Shown here: in pieces, positions 1 to 7,895 of the stretch | Layout of the letters: the number at the start of each line of letters is the position of its first letter | How positions within the stretch are numbered: the stretch's first letter is position 1 | Assembly: GCA_030591905.1 (NCBI GenBank) | Contig: JAUVAE010000003.1 | Location: 1-18,268 of the forward strand | Length of the DNA: 18,268 nt | Origin: Candidatus Komeilibacteria bacterium | GTDB taxonomy: Bacteria; Patescibacteriota; Patescibacteriia; UBA1558; S5-K13 | Reading direction: 5' to 3' | The notes under the pieces: generated by a model | The model's input: the letters and a program-made list of their open reading frames with translations, nothing else | Database searches by the model: none | What the model was told of the DNA's origin: nothing | Made by a program: the position numbers and the translations under genes

Positions 1-478
1 GAACAATTTTGCTAATAATAAGACTAAAATTTTAGTTTCTACTTCAGTAATTGAGGTGGGAATTGATTATCCTAATGCTACTATCATGATGATTGAAGGT
101 GCTGATCGTTTTGGTTTAGCTTCTTTACATCAATTTAGAGGTCGAGTAGGAAGAGGCAAGCATCAATCATTCTGTTTCCTATTTACTGATAATACCAGTC
201 CTAAAATTAAACGAAGACTAGAAATTTTGACTAAAACCACCGATGGTTTTAAATTAGCTGAAGCTGATTTAAAATTTAGAGGTAGTGGTGATATTTATGG
301 CACAACTCAATCTGGTTTTTTAAGCCAAATTAAAATAGCTGATCTTTCTGATTCAGAATTAAATAAAAAAGTCCGTGCCTGGGTAGAAAAAATCTTTAAT
401 CAAGATCCAGAATTAAAAAAATATCCTTTACTAAAGGATAAAATTTCTCAAATTTCTAAAGATGTACATATGGAATAA
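1..478 (+). CDS. recG: ATP-dependent DNA helicase RecG, C-terminal part (5' truncated)
   Basis: RecG is a superfamily 2 helicase that remodels stalled forks and Holliday junctions. Only its last 158 codons are here; the frame is open from base 2, so the gene starts before the window. Helicase motif V is seen as STSVIEVGIDYPNA near the left edge, and motif VI as HQFRGRVGRGKHQ. The RecG/Mfd-type tail follows with DLKFRGSGDIYGTTQSGF, where family members usually have a DLxLRGPGExxGxxQSG pattern. The GTG at 56 lies inside motif V and is not a start. It is the only plus-strand gene and ends (TAA 476-478) directly against the radA stop. The family call is secure; a related Mfd tail is less likely, because this protein ends soon after the QSG motif. 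Confidence 0.93.
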   Translation, partial: NNFANNKTKILVSTSVIEVGIDYPNATIMMIEGADRFGLASLHQFRGRVGRGKHQSFCFLFTDNTSPKIKRRLEILTKTTDGFKLAEADLKFRGSGDIYGTTQSGFLSQIKIADLSDSELNKKVRAWVEKIFNQDPELKKYPLLKDKISQISKDVHME

Positions 479-1822
479 TTACCCCAAATATTTCTCCAGA
501 TCTTTAATCTTCTCCACTTCAATTAAATTAACTCCTTTAACATCTACTTTTTTATCAAACTTCGGAATAATAATATTTTTAAATCCAAGAGCTATAGCTT
601 CTTTAATTCTTTCTTTTGTCTTTGGTATAGAACGAATTTCGCCAGTTAAACCAACTTCTCCAAAAACAATTGTGTTCTCTTTAACTTGTTTATCATGATA
701 GGCCGACATAATAGCTAAACAAACTGATAAATCTAAGGAACGATCTTTAACCTGAAAACCTCCAGTTAAATTAATATAGACATCATAAGCTCCTAATTTT
801 AAACCTGCTTTTTTTGATAACACGGCTAATAATAATTCTAAACGCTTTTGGTCAAATCCTGAAGTAGTTCTTTTGGGATAACCAAAATTTGTTTTATTTA
901 CTAAGGCTTGGAGTTCTAACATTAAAACTTGACTACCGTCCATAATAGAAGTTATAACAGTTCCTTTATCAATATTAGAATTAGAAAGATAAATATTTGA
1001 TGGATTTAAAACTTTCTTAAACCCCTTACTAGTCATTTCTAAAACTTCTGAATTATCTGTAGAACCATAACGATTCTTAATAACTCTTAACATTCTATAT
1101 CTATTCAACCTATCCCCTTCCAAATTAATAACACAATCTACTAAATGCTCAAGAGCTTTGGGACCAGCTAAATCTCCAGCTTTATTAACATGACTAACTA
1201 TTAAAACTGCCATATCTAATTTACGAGCAATTTCCATTAATTTAACTGTACAAGCTCGGACTTGAGAGACTCCACCAGCATCAGAATCAATTTCTACAGT
1301 ATAAACTGTTTGAATAGAATCAACAATCAATAAATCTGGCTTAACTTTCATAGCTCCAGATAATATTTTTTCTAAGTTATTTTCCGCTAAAAACTTTAAG
1401 TCCTTAATTTTTACTCCCAGTCTATCCATTCTCGACTTAACTGAAGAAGCAGTCTCCTCTCCTGAGACGTAAAGAATCTTAAACTGATCAGAAACTACTT
1501 GAGAAATTAAAGTTGATTTACCAATTCCTGGATTACCACCAATTAAAACTAAAGAGGCCCGGACAATTCCGCCATTAATTGCAATATTAAAAGATGAACA
1601 GCCAGTTTTCAATCTTTGAGTATCACTTTTCTTAACTTTTTCTAAATCAATAAAATCAACTTTCAAATCTTGAAGCTGATTTTGTTTTTCTTTTTTGTCT
1701 AAATCTGAAAAAGCTTCTTTTTCTAAAGTTCCCCATCCACCACATTCCGGACAACGACCCTCCCACTTGGGAGTCTGGGCTCCACATTTAGAACAAGAAT
1801 AAATTGTTTTTATCTTAATCAT
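479..1822 (-). CDS. radA: DNA repair protein RadA
   Basis: RadA (Sms) is a RecA-like ATPase that promotes branch migration during homologous recombination and repair. All expected parts are visible in 447 residues, a normal length. They are a Cys4 zinc finger (C10, C13, C24, C27), Walker A GNPGIGKS at about 96-103, Walker B LLIVDS at about 164-169, the RadA signature KNRYGST at about 249-255, and a C-terminal Lon-like domain (about 285-447) with DVYINLTGGF and VFGEVGLTGEIR. The usual signature is KNRFGST, so Phe to Tyr is a mild change. The ATG at 1820-1822 overlaps the end of the upstream 162-residue gene by 8 nt, suggesting translational coupling. The 3' end abuts recG with no spacer. Confidence 0.96.
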   Translation of the reverse strand: MIKIKTIYSCSKCGAQTPKWEGRCPECGGWGTLEKEAFSDLDKKEKQNQLQDLKVDFIDLEKVKKSDTQRLKTGCSSFNIAINGGIVRASLVLIGGNPGIGKSTLISQVVSDQFKILYVSGEETASSVKSRMDRLGVKIKDLKFLAENNLEKILSGAMKVKPDLLIVDSIQTVYTVEIDSDAGGVSQVRACTVKLMEIARKLDMAVLIVSHVNKAGDLAGPKALEHLVDCVINLEGDRLNRYRMLRVIKNRYGSTDNSEVLEMTSKGFKKVLNPSNIYLSNSNIDKGTVITSIMDGSQVLMLELQALVNKTNFGYPKRTTSGFDQKRLELLLAVLSKKAGLKLGAYDVYINLTGGFQVKDRSLDLSVCLAIMSAYHDKQVKENTIVFGEVGLTGEIRSIPKTKERIKEAIALGFKNIIIPKFDKKVDVKGVNLIEVEKIKDLEKYLG

Positions 1823-2303
1823 TAAATTTGTCTTTTTTTCTTTTAGAAACTGTATATTTTACCCACCTTCCTTCCGGATCATTGTCAAAATCAAAATGAT
1901 AATCTGGATACTTTTTCATTATTTCCGATGCAAGCTGATAAAGTCCCTCTGGTGTATCTGCAAAATCCATATAAACAGACGCTCCATCAACTCGTGTTTT
2001 ATCAAACTTCCCATTAAGCTCTATTCTAAGAGTTTCTGAATATGATTTTAATTTGCAAAATTTTAATATGTCATCAATCGACTCCTTAGCAAAATCAACA
2101 TCTGTAAAAAATTTAACACGATCAGCCTCTTCTTTATCTTTTTTTTCTTCTCTTTTCTTAAACTTTTCGGTCGAATCACCCGATCCCATCTTTAAACCTG
2201 GTCCCACTGTCTTACTAAACGGATCCCCATTTTTCATCGTAAAATTATCGCCTTTAATAGATTTTTCTTTTGAATTTTTTTTAAAAGGATTTTCAATACT
2301 CAT
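1815..2303 (-). CDS. Hypothetical 162-residue charged protein
   Basis: I do not recognise this protein. The first 65 or so residues are lysine-, serine- and glycine-rich and probably disordered, including a highly charged stretch KKREEKKDKEEADR. From about residue 68 there is a compact alpha/beta-looking part with DVDFAKESIDDILKFCKLK and, near the end, YPDYHFDFDNDPEGRWVKYT. No signal peptide, membrane helix or metal motif is seen, so it is probably cytosolic. It lies between glyS and radA, with a 9-nt gap to glyS and an 8-nt overlap into radA, so the three are probably cotranscribed. A link to DNA repair or translation is suggested only by position. Confidence 0.75.
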   Translation of the reverse strand: MSIENPFKKNSKEKSIKGDNFTMKNGDPFSKTVGPGLKMGSGDSTEKFKKREEKKDKEEADRVKFFTDVDFAKESIDDILKFCKLKSYSETLRIELNGKFDKTRVDGASVYMDFADTPEGLYQLASEIMKKYPDYHFDFDNDPEGRWVKYTVSKRKKDKFND

Positions 2304-2312
2304 AAATTTATT

Positions 2313-3707
2313 TTAACCATTAAATTTATTTCTAAAATACTCTTCTAATTCATCAATTTTAACTCTCTCCTGTTTCATAGTATCGCGATCTCTAACAGTA
2401 ACTGTCTGATTATCTAAACCTTCAAAATCAACTGTAATACAATAAGGAGTACCGATTTCGTCTTGGCGACGATATCTTTTCCCAACATTACCATTATCAT
2501 CAAATTCGCACATATATTTAGTCTTTAAATTATCAAAAATCTCTTTAGCTTTATTAACTAAATCTGGTTTATTTTTTAATAAAGGAAATACTGCTATTTT
2601 AATTGGCGCTAATTCTGGCTTAAGTTTTAATACTATTCTTTCATCTCCATCAACTTTCTCTTCGGTATAAGCCTCAAATAATAATGCCAAAAATGTCCTT
2701 CCTACCCCGCCTGAAGCTTCAATAATATGAGGAATGTACTTTTCATTTGTATAAGGATCTAAATATTCTAATTTTTGCTTTGAATATTTGGCATGTTGAG
2801 TTAAGTCATAATCACCCCGAGCATGCAAACCTTCTAATTCTTTAAAACCAAAGGGAAAGTTATATTCAATATCATAAGCTTCTTTAGCATAAAAAACTAA
2901 ATTTTCATGCTGATGCCATTTTAAATTTTTCTTATTTATTCCTAAATGCAGATAAAAATTCCATCTATATTCTCTTAATTTTTTATATTCTTTCATTTCA
3001 TCCTTAGGATTTACAAAATATTGCATTTCCATTTGTTCAAACTCTCTAGTTCTAAAAATAAATTGACGAGCAGTTATTTCATTTCGAAAAGCTTTTCCAA
3101 TTTGAGCAACACCAAAGGGAATTTTCATTCTAGTAGAATCTAAAATATTTTTAAAATTAATATATATTCCCTGACAAGTTTCTCCTCTTAAATAAACTGG
3201 TTCTTGCTCCCAATCTCCAGTAAAATTTCCTAAATTGGATTTAACTAATAAATTAAAACTTTTGGATTCTGTAAAATCTTTTTGTCCACATTTTGGACAC
3301 TTAAGTTTATCTTTATTTTCTTTAAAGAGTTTATTAATCTCATCTTCGCTCATCTTCTCATCAGCCTGAACACCAATATCTTCTAAAAGAGCATCAACTC
3401 TTATTCTAGAATGGCATTTTTTACATTCTGCTAAAGGATCAGAAAAACCTTGAACATGACCACTAGCTTCCCAAACTTTGGGATTCATAAAAATTGAAGA
3501 ATCTAGACCAATAATATCCTCTCTATTTCGCACCATATATTTCCACCAAGATTCTTTAACATTATTAGCTAATTCAACGCCATAAGGACCATAATCATAG
3601 ATAGCTGAAAATCCACCATAAATCTCTGAAGAAGGAAATACAAAACCGCGTCTCTTAGCTAATGAAATGATCTTATCCATCTCAATGTTTTTATTTTCTT
3701 TAGACAT
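2313..3707 (-). CDS. glyS: Glycyl-tRNA synthetase, homodimeric type
   Basis: This class II aminoacyl-tRNA synthetase charges tRNA-Gly with glycine. The 464 residues match the single-chain alpha2 type rather than the separate GlyQ/GlyS subunits. The N-terminal SSEIYGGFSAIYDYGPYG is typical. Two CxxC pairs (C95/C98 and C137/C140) look like a zinc-binding insert. Motif 2 appears as FRNEITARQ...RTREFEQME (about 207-227) and motif 3 as GGVGRTFLALLFEAY (about 333-347). The anticodon-binding domain covers about 365-460 (LAPIKIAVFPL, RYRRQDEIGTPYCITVDFE). It is 30 nt downstream of the Clp-like gene and probably in the same transcript. The symbol glyQS is also used for this form. Confidence 0.97.
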   Translation of the reverse strand: MSKENKNIEMDKIISLAKRRGFVFPSSEIYGGFSAIYDYGPYGVELANNVKESWWKYMVRNREDIIGLDSSIFMNPKVWEASGHVQGFSDPLAECKKCHSRIRVDALLEDIGVQADEKMSEDEINKLFKENKDKLKCPKCGQKDFTESKSFNLLVKSNLGNFTGDWEQEPVYLRGETCQGIYINFKNILDSTRMKIPFGVAQIGKAFRNEITARQFIFRTREFEQMEMQYFVNPKDEMKEYKKLREYRWNFYLHLGINKKNLKWHQHENLVFYAKEAYDIEYNFPFGFKELEGLHARGDYDLTQHAKYSKQKLEYLDPYTNEKYIPHIIEASGGVGRTFLALLFEAYTEEKVDGDERIVLKLKPELAPIKIAVFPLLKNKPDLVNKAKEIFDNLKTKYMCEFDDNGNVGKRYRRQDEIGTPYCITVDFEGLDNQTVTVRDRDTMKQERVKIDELEEYFRNKFNG

Positions 3708-3737
3708 AATTTTAAATAATAACTAATAAAAAATTAA

Positions 3738-6458
3738 TTAGAATTTTTTAGCTTTTTCAATTCGAATTTCACCTCCCCTTTCTAATACAACCTTATCTCT
3801 ACGACCAATTTTACCAGTAAGTAAAAAATTAGCAAGAGAATTATCTACTCTTTGTTGGATAGCCCTAGCTAAAGGTCTGGCTCCAAATTCTTTACTAAAA
3901 CCAATTTCTGCTAACTCTTTTATAGCCTCTTCTGAAGCACTAAAGTGAATACCTTTATTTTCTAATCTTTTAGTAACTTTCTTTAACATTAAAACTGTTA
4001 TCTGTTCTATTTCTTTAGGTGTTAATGGTTTAAATAAGACAATACCACTAAAACGATTTAAAAACTCTGGCTTGAAATATGGTCTTAATTCACTCTGTAA
4101 TAAATTTTGTTTTACTTCTTTCAAGTCAGTACCTAAAGCAACTTGATCCTGAATATAAAATGCGGCTGCATTTGAAGTTGCTATGATAATACAATTTGAA
4201 AAATCTATTGTTCGACCACTAGAATCAGTTAACCTTCCATCATCCATAACTTGTAAAAATATATTCAATATATCAGGATGAGCTTTTTCAATTTCATCTA
4301 GTAATAATAAAGAAAAAGGATTTTTTCGAATAGCCTCTGTTAAAACACCTCCTTCTGTACTTCCTTCCATACCAATTAAACGTGCAATACTAGTTCTTTC
4401 TTGATATTCAGACATATCTAGTCTAATCATACTATCTTCACTATTAAAAAATATTTGAGAAACTGTTTTAGCTAATTCCGTTTTACCAACACCAGTAGGC
4501 CCTAAAAATAATAAATTTGTAATTGGCTTTGATTCGTCTCTAAGTTCAGCTCTAGCCCTTCTTAAGGATGAAGAAACCATTTTAACTGCCTCATGTTGTC
4601 CTATAATTCTCTTGTGAATTAATTCTTCTAAATTCATTAATTTATCACTCTCTGAAGCACTAACTTCTCCTAGAGGAATATTTACTTTTTCAGAAACAAT
4701 TTTTGAAACATCTCCAGCAGTAACTAAATGATTTTTACCCTTTGCTTTTCTAACCATGACAGCAACTTCTTCTAAAATTTTAATAGATTTACTAGGTTGA
4801 AATCTGTCATGAATATAATTACTTGTTAATTTAACAATTCTTTCAATCGCCTGATATGAAAAATAAACACCGTACTTGTTTTCGATAGCAAAAGTCTTGG
4901 CCTCTAAAATTTGAACTGTTTCATTAAAATTAGGTTCCGGGAGATCAACTTTTAATAAATTAGCAGACAAAGGATTTCTCTCTAAATATTTAGTATAATC
5001 ATTTGGAGTAGTAGTGCCGATAATCATGACATCATATTTAGCAATAACATCGGCTAAAACTTCTGATAAATCAACATTTTCCGTACCAGCTGAGGTAACT
5101 CCCACGACATTATGTATGTCTTGAATAATTAAAATTATATTTCCAGATCTAATAATTTCATTCATTACTCTTAATAAATTACTTTCAACTTGTCCTTCTA
5201 CTGAAGATTTAGAAACTAAACTTGATAATGATAGACTTATTAATCTCTTATCTTGTAAATGTTTAGGTACTTCCTCGGCAGCCATCCGATTTGCTAAACC
5301 TTCTATAATGCTATCTTTTCCAACTCCAGGTTGGCCAACTAATATCACCCCGTTATTATCTGTTTCAATAATCCGATAAATTTCCTCTATTTTATTATCT
5401 CTAGCCACATTTAAATCTAAATACCCCATCTTAGCTAAATAAGTCATGTCTTGACTAAATCTATCTAAAAATGGGGTGGCAATAGCTGTCATTGATCTAT
5501 TCATTGCCCCCTTAGGTTTAAAAATAGAACGGGCTTTATATCGTTTATATCTACCTCTTAAATCATCACGTAATTTTACCCAAGTAATTACATTATTAAT
5601 CTGATCAACACTAACGCCTGAATCTAAAAATAATTCTACAACATCCTCATTACTTAAACCTAAAGCAGTTAAGATATGATTGATTCTAATATGGGGCGAC
5701 ATTGATTTATACGCTAATAAATAAGCATTAAACATTGTCACCTCAAAATCAGACAGTTCTTTTTGCTTTATATCTTCTCTCTCCTCTATTAATCTTTCAA
5801 TCTTTTGTTTAAAACTATCTTTATTTATGCCTAAACGACTAAAAATTAATTTAACACTTTCATGTTTTAATAATGATAAAAACAAATGTAAAGAAGTGAT
5901 AGATTTTGATCCCTTTTTCTTAGACAAAAACCATGACTTTACTAAAAGTTTCTTAACATCTCCTGATAAAACATCATATATATTCTTTTCTGTTAATTTT
6001 TCTTTCTGATTATTTACCCCGTAGTTAGCCGAAATCTGTGAGGATATACTACCGGGGTCAAAGGAATTACTGTTCACTACTTTTTCAAAATTAAAACGAT
6101 TTCTTTTTAATCGATAAAATAAAAACATGGCAAACATTAAACTAACCCAGAATACAAGTAAATATGCTCCTTGCCAATTGTTTAATAACAATAAATCTTT
6201 ATTTGTTACTTTCAATAAATAGGCATGATAAAAGATAGCTATCAATCCTAAAGCAGTAAAAATAATCAATATTAAATTTATAATGACCTTTATAGTCTTT
6301 CTAATTTGATCAGTGAATACACTTAGGTCACTATACTCTCTATTCCAATAAATTAAATAGTTTCCTAAAATAACATAATTCCGATGATCAAGACAACTTG
6401 AACACTTTCCGTCACTAGGACATTTATCACAACTAATTATTATTGATTTATCTAACAT
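3738..6458 (-). CDS. Membrane-anchored Clp-like double AAA+ ATPase with degenerate first ring
   Basis: This 906-residue protein has the ClpA/ClpC plan with an added membrane anchor. Residues 10-22 hold a Cys cluster (CDKC, CSSC); two membrane helices lie at about 57-80 and 97-116; a Clp_N-like double repeat covers about 160-295. AAA1 has Walker A GQPGVGKDS (375-383), but its Walker B reads ILIIQDIH instead of hhhhDEIH, and the usual RRF arginine fingers read LSANLLKV (497-504). No coiled-coil M domain separates the rings. AAA2 looks ATPase-competent, with GPTGVGKTE (653-661), LLLLDEIEKAH (717-727), PEFLNR (797-802) and GARPLARA (859-866). The GYVG pore loop of AAA2 is absent (LIGMEGSTEGG), and I see no clear ClpP-binding VGF-type loop. 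It may be a membrane-tethered remodelling ATPase rather than a ClpP partner; the function is inferred. Confidence 0.85.
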   Translation of the reverse strand: MLDKSIIISCDKCPSDGKCSSCLDHRNYVILGNYLIYWNREYSDLSVFTDQIRKTIKVIINLILIIFTALGLIAIFYHAYLLKVTNKDLLLLNNWQGAYLLVFWVSLMFAMFLFYRLKRNRFNFEKVVNSNSFDPGSISSQISANYGVNNQKEKLTEKNIYDVLSGDVKKLLVKSWFLSKKKGSKSITSLHLFLSLLKHESVKLIFSRLGINKDSFKQKIERLIEEREDIKQKELSDFEVTMFNAYLLAYKSMSPHIRINHILTALGLSNEDVVELFLDSGVSVDQINNVITWVKLRDDLRGRYKRYKARSIFKPKGAMNRSMTAIATPFLDRFSQDMTYLAKMGYLDLNVARDNKIEEIYRIIETDNNGVILVGQPGVGKDSIIEGLANRMAAEEVPKHLQDKRLISLSLSSLVSKSSVEGQVESNLLRVMNEIIRSGNIILIIQDIHNVVGVTSAGTENVDLSEVLADVIAKYDVMIIGTTTPNDYTKYLERNPLSANLLKVDLPEPNFNETVQILEAKTFAIENKYGVYFSYQAIERIVKLTSNYIHDRFQPSKSIKILEEVAVMVRKAKGKNHLVTAGDVSKIVSEKVNIPLGEVSASESDKLMNLEELIHKRIIGQHEAVKMVSSSLRRARAELRDESKPITNLLFLGPTGVGKTELAKTVSQIFFNSEDSMIRLDMSEYQERTSIARLIGMEGSTEGGVLTEAIRKNPFSLLLLDEIEKAHPDILNIFLQVMDDGRLTDSSGRTIDFSNCIIIATSNAAAFYIQDQVALGTDLKEVKQNLLQSELRPYFKPEFLNRFSGIVLFKPLTPKEIEQITVLMLKKVTKRLENKGIHFSASEEAIKELAEIGFSKEFGARPLARAIQQRVDNSLANFLLTGKIGRRDKVVLERGGEIRIEKAKKF

Positions 6459-6469
6459 TATTTAAAAAT

Positions 6470-6862
6470 TTATCCCGCGTACGGGATCCCGTTTGCGGGA
6501 AGATTTATTGTTATTTGCCATACTATAATAATAGGTAATAGAATCCATAGTAAGAAAATTAATAAAAATAGTAAAATAAAAATCAAAAATACAACTAATT
6601 TAAAAACTAATTGTATTAAACGAGCAAAAAAACTAATTACTCGACCAGCAAAATCTCTTTGAGCGTACATTGGTTTAAATAAGAATTTGAAATGAATTGC
6701 CAGCCCCATATTATTCCACTGTTGTTTTATTTGTTGCAGACAAAAAACTCCTGTTCTATATAGACCAGAAGAATACCACCAAAGTGGAAAATAAATAATT
6801 TCCAATATCAAATCTACAAAAATTAATTTGAGAATATTTAAAATACCTTGTCTTATCTTCAT
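6470..6862 (-). CDS. Small multi-helix membrane protein
   Basis: I do not recognise this 130-residue protein by family. It has an N-terminal hydrophobic stretch (about 9-30), a middle amphipathic part with WNNMGLAIHFKFLFKPMYAQ, and a long hydrophobic block from about 80 to 120 that would form one or two helices. The pattern suggests an integral membrane protein with a short loop. It is 11 nt upstream of the Clp-like ATPase on the same strand, so the two are very likely cotranscribed and might act together at the membrane. Its last ten residues (LPANGIPYAG) are encoded almost entirely by a GC-rich palindrome, which may be a later insertion that changed the C terminus. Confidence 0.75.
   Translation of the reverse strand: MKIRQGILNILKLIFVDLILEIIYFPLWWYSSGLYRTGVFCLQQIKQQWNNMGLAIHFKFLFKPMYAQRDFAGRVISFFARLIQLVFKLVVFLIFILLFLLIFLLWILLPIIIVWQITINLPANGIPYAG
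6473..6500. repeat. GC-rich 28-bp imperfect palindrome
   Basis: The 28 bases form an imperfect palindrome: 24 of 28 positions match their reverse complement. They contain two half-sites CCCGCGTACGGG and CCCGTTTGCGGG around a central GGATCC. About 68% of the bases are G or C in an otherwise AT-rich region. It forms the 3' end of the upstream membrane-protein gene and lies 14 bp from the start of the Clp-like gene. It could be a REP-like interspersed element or an RNA processing or attenuation hairpin. On the minus strand only a short TTTTT follows, so terminator function is uncertain. Confidence 0.7.
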
Positions 6863-6928
6863 ACTTAAAACTTAAAATTAGGAATTAAAAAATCCTTCTA
6901 TATACATTTTCCCATAAATTAGGGTTTT

Positions 6929-6957
6929 AGTAAACCAAACACTTTTTTCTTTCTCAA
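6929..6957 (-). promoter_or_regulatory. Possible sigma70-type promoter for the membrane protein / Clp-like / glyS / radA unit
   Basis: Minus-strand TTGAGA (6952-6957) and TTTACT (6929-6934) are 17 bp apart, each matching 4 of 6 consensus positions. It lies just downstream of an intrinsic terminator, so a promoter is expected somewhere in 6863-6975. In such AT-rich DNA weak matches arise by chance, so the exact site is doubtful. Confidence 0.25.
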
Positions 6958-6975
6958 AAGTACATTTAGTAGAAC

Positions 6976-7002
6976 AAAAAAACTCACTTTTCATAGTGAG
7001 TT
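6976..7002 (-). terminator. Rho-independent terminator after the nrdR unit
   Basis: On the minus strand the stem AACTCACT / AGTGAGTT (8 bp, 6995-7002 and 6981-6988) closes a 6-nt loop and runs straight into a run of T (6976-6980, seven Ts counting the end of the stem). It lies 36 bp after the stop of the 105-residue gene. It would end the ftsA-ftsZ-nrdR transcript and insulate it from the Clp-like unit. Confidence 0.85.
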
Positions 7003-7037
7003 CTCTATTTTAAAAACTTTATAATAATTTATAACTC

Positions 7038-7355
7038 TTATAATCCTTGAATATCTTTCATAGTTTCTAAAAGACCAGTAACCTCTCCGGCGCTAGTAAA
7101 AAGATCTTTATACATATCAAAAAAACTACCTAATAAAGGAACTACATATAAAACACCGATAACTATTGGAACTACTATTAAAATAAATTTAACTATTCCA
7201 AAAGCTCTAATGAAATGAATATATCTCTCTGTTTTTTGACAACTTTCATATACTTTTTCATTCAACTCTATATTTTCTTTTAAAAGTCGTTCTAATGATG
7301 GATTATTCCCACCTACCGGTGGATAAATATTTTTTTTTGGTTTTAATTCAGTCAT
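7038..7355 (-). CDS. Small single-helix membrane protein, unknown function
   Basis: This 105-residue protein has no family I recognise. It has a short proline- and lysine-containing N terminus, a probable amphipathic helix (SLERLLKENIELNEKVYES, about 20-38), a basic aromatic stretch, and one hydrophobic segment at about 53-75 (IVKFILIVVPIVIGVLYVV). A short polar C terminus follows. It starts 1 nt after the nrdR stop codon and is followed by a strong terminator, so it is the last gene of the ftsA-ftsZ-nrdR transcript. The position hints at a role at the envelope or in division, but nothing in the sequence proves it. Confidence 0.75.
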   Translation of the reverse strand: MTELKPKKNIYPPVGGNNPSLERLLKENIELNEKVYESCQKTERYIHFIRAFGIVKFILIVVPIVIGVLYVVPLLGSFFDMYKDLFTSAGEVTGLLETMKDIQGL

Positions 7356-7356
7356 T

Positions 7357-7815
7357 TTATTTTTTCTTTAAACTTCTAAGTTCTTTTTCAAATGTTTTTA
7401 CATCTTCAAATGAGCGGTAAACAGACGCATAACGTATATAAGCAACTTTATCAAACTTCTTCAAATGCTTCATAACTATATCTCCTAAAACTGATGAATC
7501 AACCTCGTTTTTTCTAGTTTTTTGAAGGTCCATCTCAATATCTCTAATTAATTGAGCAATTTCTTCATCCCCATGAGGTCTTTTTTCTAAAGCCTTTTTA
7601 ATTCCAGATTTTAATTTTTCCTTATTATAAGATTCTTTCCTATCATTTCTTTTTATAATAGTAAGATCTAAAATTTCTATCTCCTCGATTGTTGAGAAAC
7701 GAAAACCACATTTCTTTTTAGAACATTCTCTTCTCCTCCTAACAGTAACTCCATCTGAAGCAACTCTAGAATCTAATACTCTGGTACTCTCATTATTACA
7801 AGCTGGACATTTCAT
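7357..7815 (-). CDS. nrdR: Transcriptional repressor NrdR
   Basis: NrdR binds NrdR boxes upstream of ribonucleotide reductase genes and represses them according to the bound nucleotides. The 152 residues match the family length. The N terminus is a zinc ribbon with C3 and C6 (CPAC), the basic VRRRREC stretch, and C31/C36. The ATP-cone domain follows (about 46-140), starting IEILDLTIIKRNDRKESYNKEKL and including VAYIRYASVYRSFED. The second Cys pair is spaced CX4C rather than the usual CX2C, which is unusual but probably still able to bind zinc. It lies 90 bp after ftsZ, behind a potential hairpin. No ribonucleotide reductase gene is in the window, so its targets are elsewhere. Confidence 0.95.
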   Translation of the reverse strand: MKCPACNNESTRVLDSRVASDGVTVRRRRECSKKKCGFRFSTIEEIEILDLTIIKRNDRKESYNKEKLKSGIKKALEKRPHGDEEIAQLIRDIEMDLQKTRKNEVDSSVLGDIVMKHLKKFDKVAYIRYASVYRSFEDVKTFEKELRSLKKK

Positions 7816-7834
7816 ATATTTTAGTTGGTTTTAG

Positions 7835-7895
7835 TAGTTGGTAGTTAGTAGCTGGTAATTTGAAAACTTTTCTACAAACTACTAACTATAAACTA
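7835..7895 (-). repeat. Long inverted repeat between ftsZ and nrdR
   Basis: TAGTTAGTAG (7842-7851) is the exact complement of CTACTAACTA (7879-7888). A further 5-6 bp pair outside them (7835-7839 with 7891-7895) across a 2-nt mismatch. The loop is 27 nt. The left arm is itself made of TAGTTGGT/TAGTTAGT-like short repeats. No U tract follows on the minus strand, so it is not a standard terminator. It may be a processing or attenuation structure in the ftsZ-nrdR transcript, or a small intergenic repeat. Confidence 0.6.

Noticed and set aside
462..698. Plus-strand frame after recG, and the similar ones at 2053-2316, 5827-6009, 9502-9816, 10500-10688 and 11617-11856
   Set aside because: Each is antisense to a well-supported gene and shows no recognisable protein pattern or start signal.
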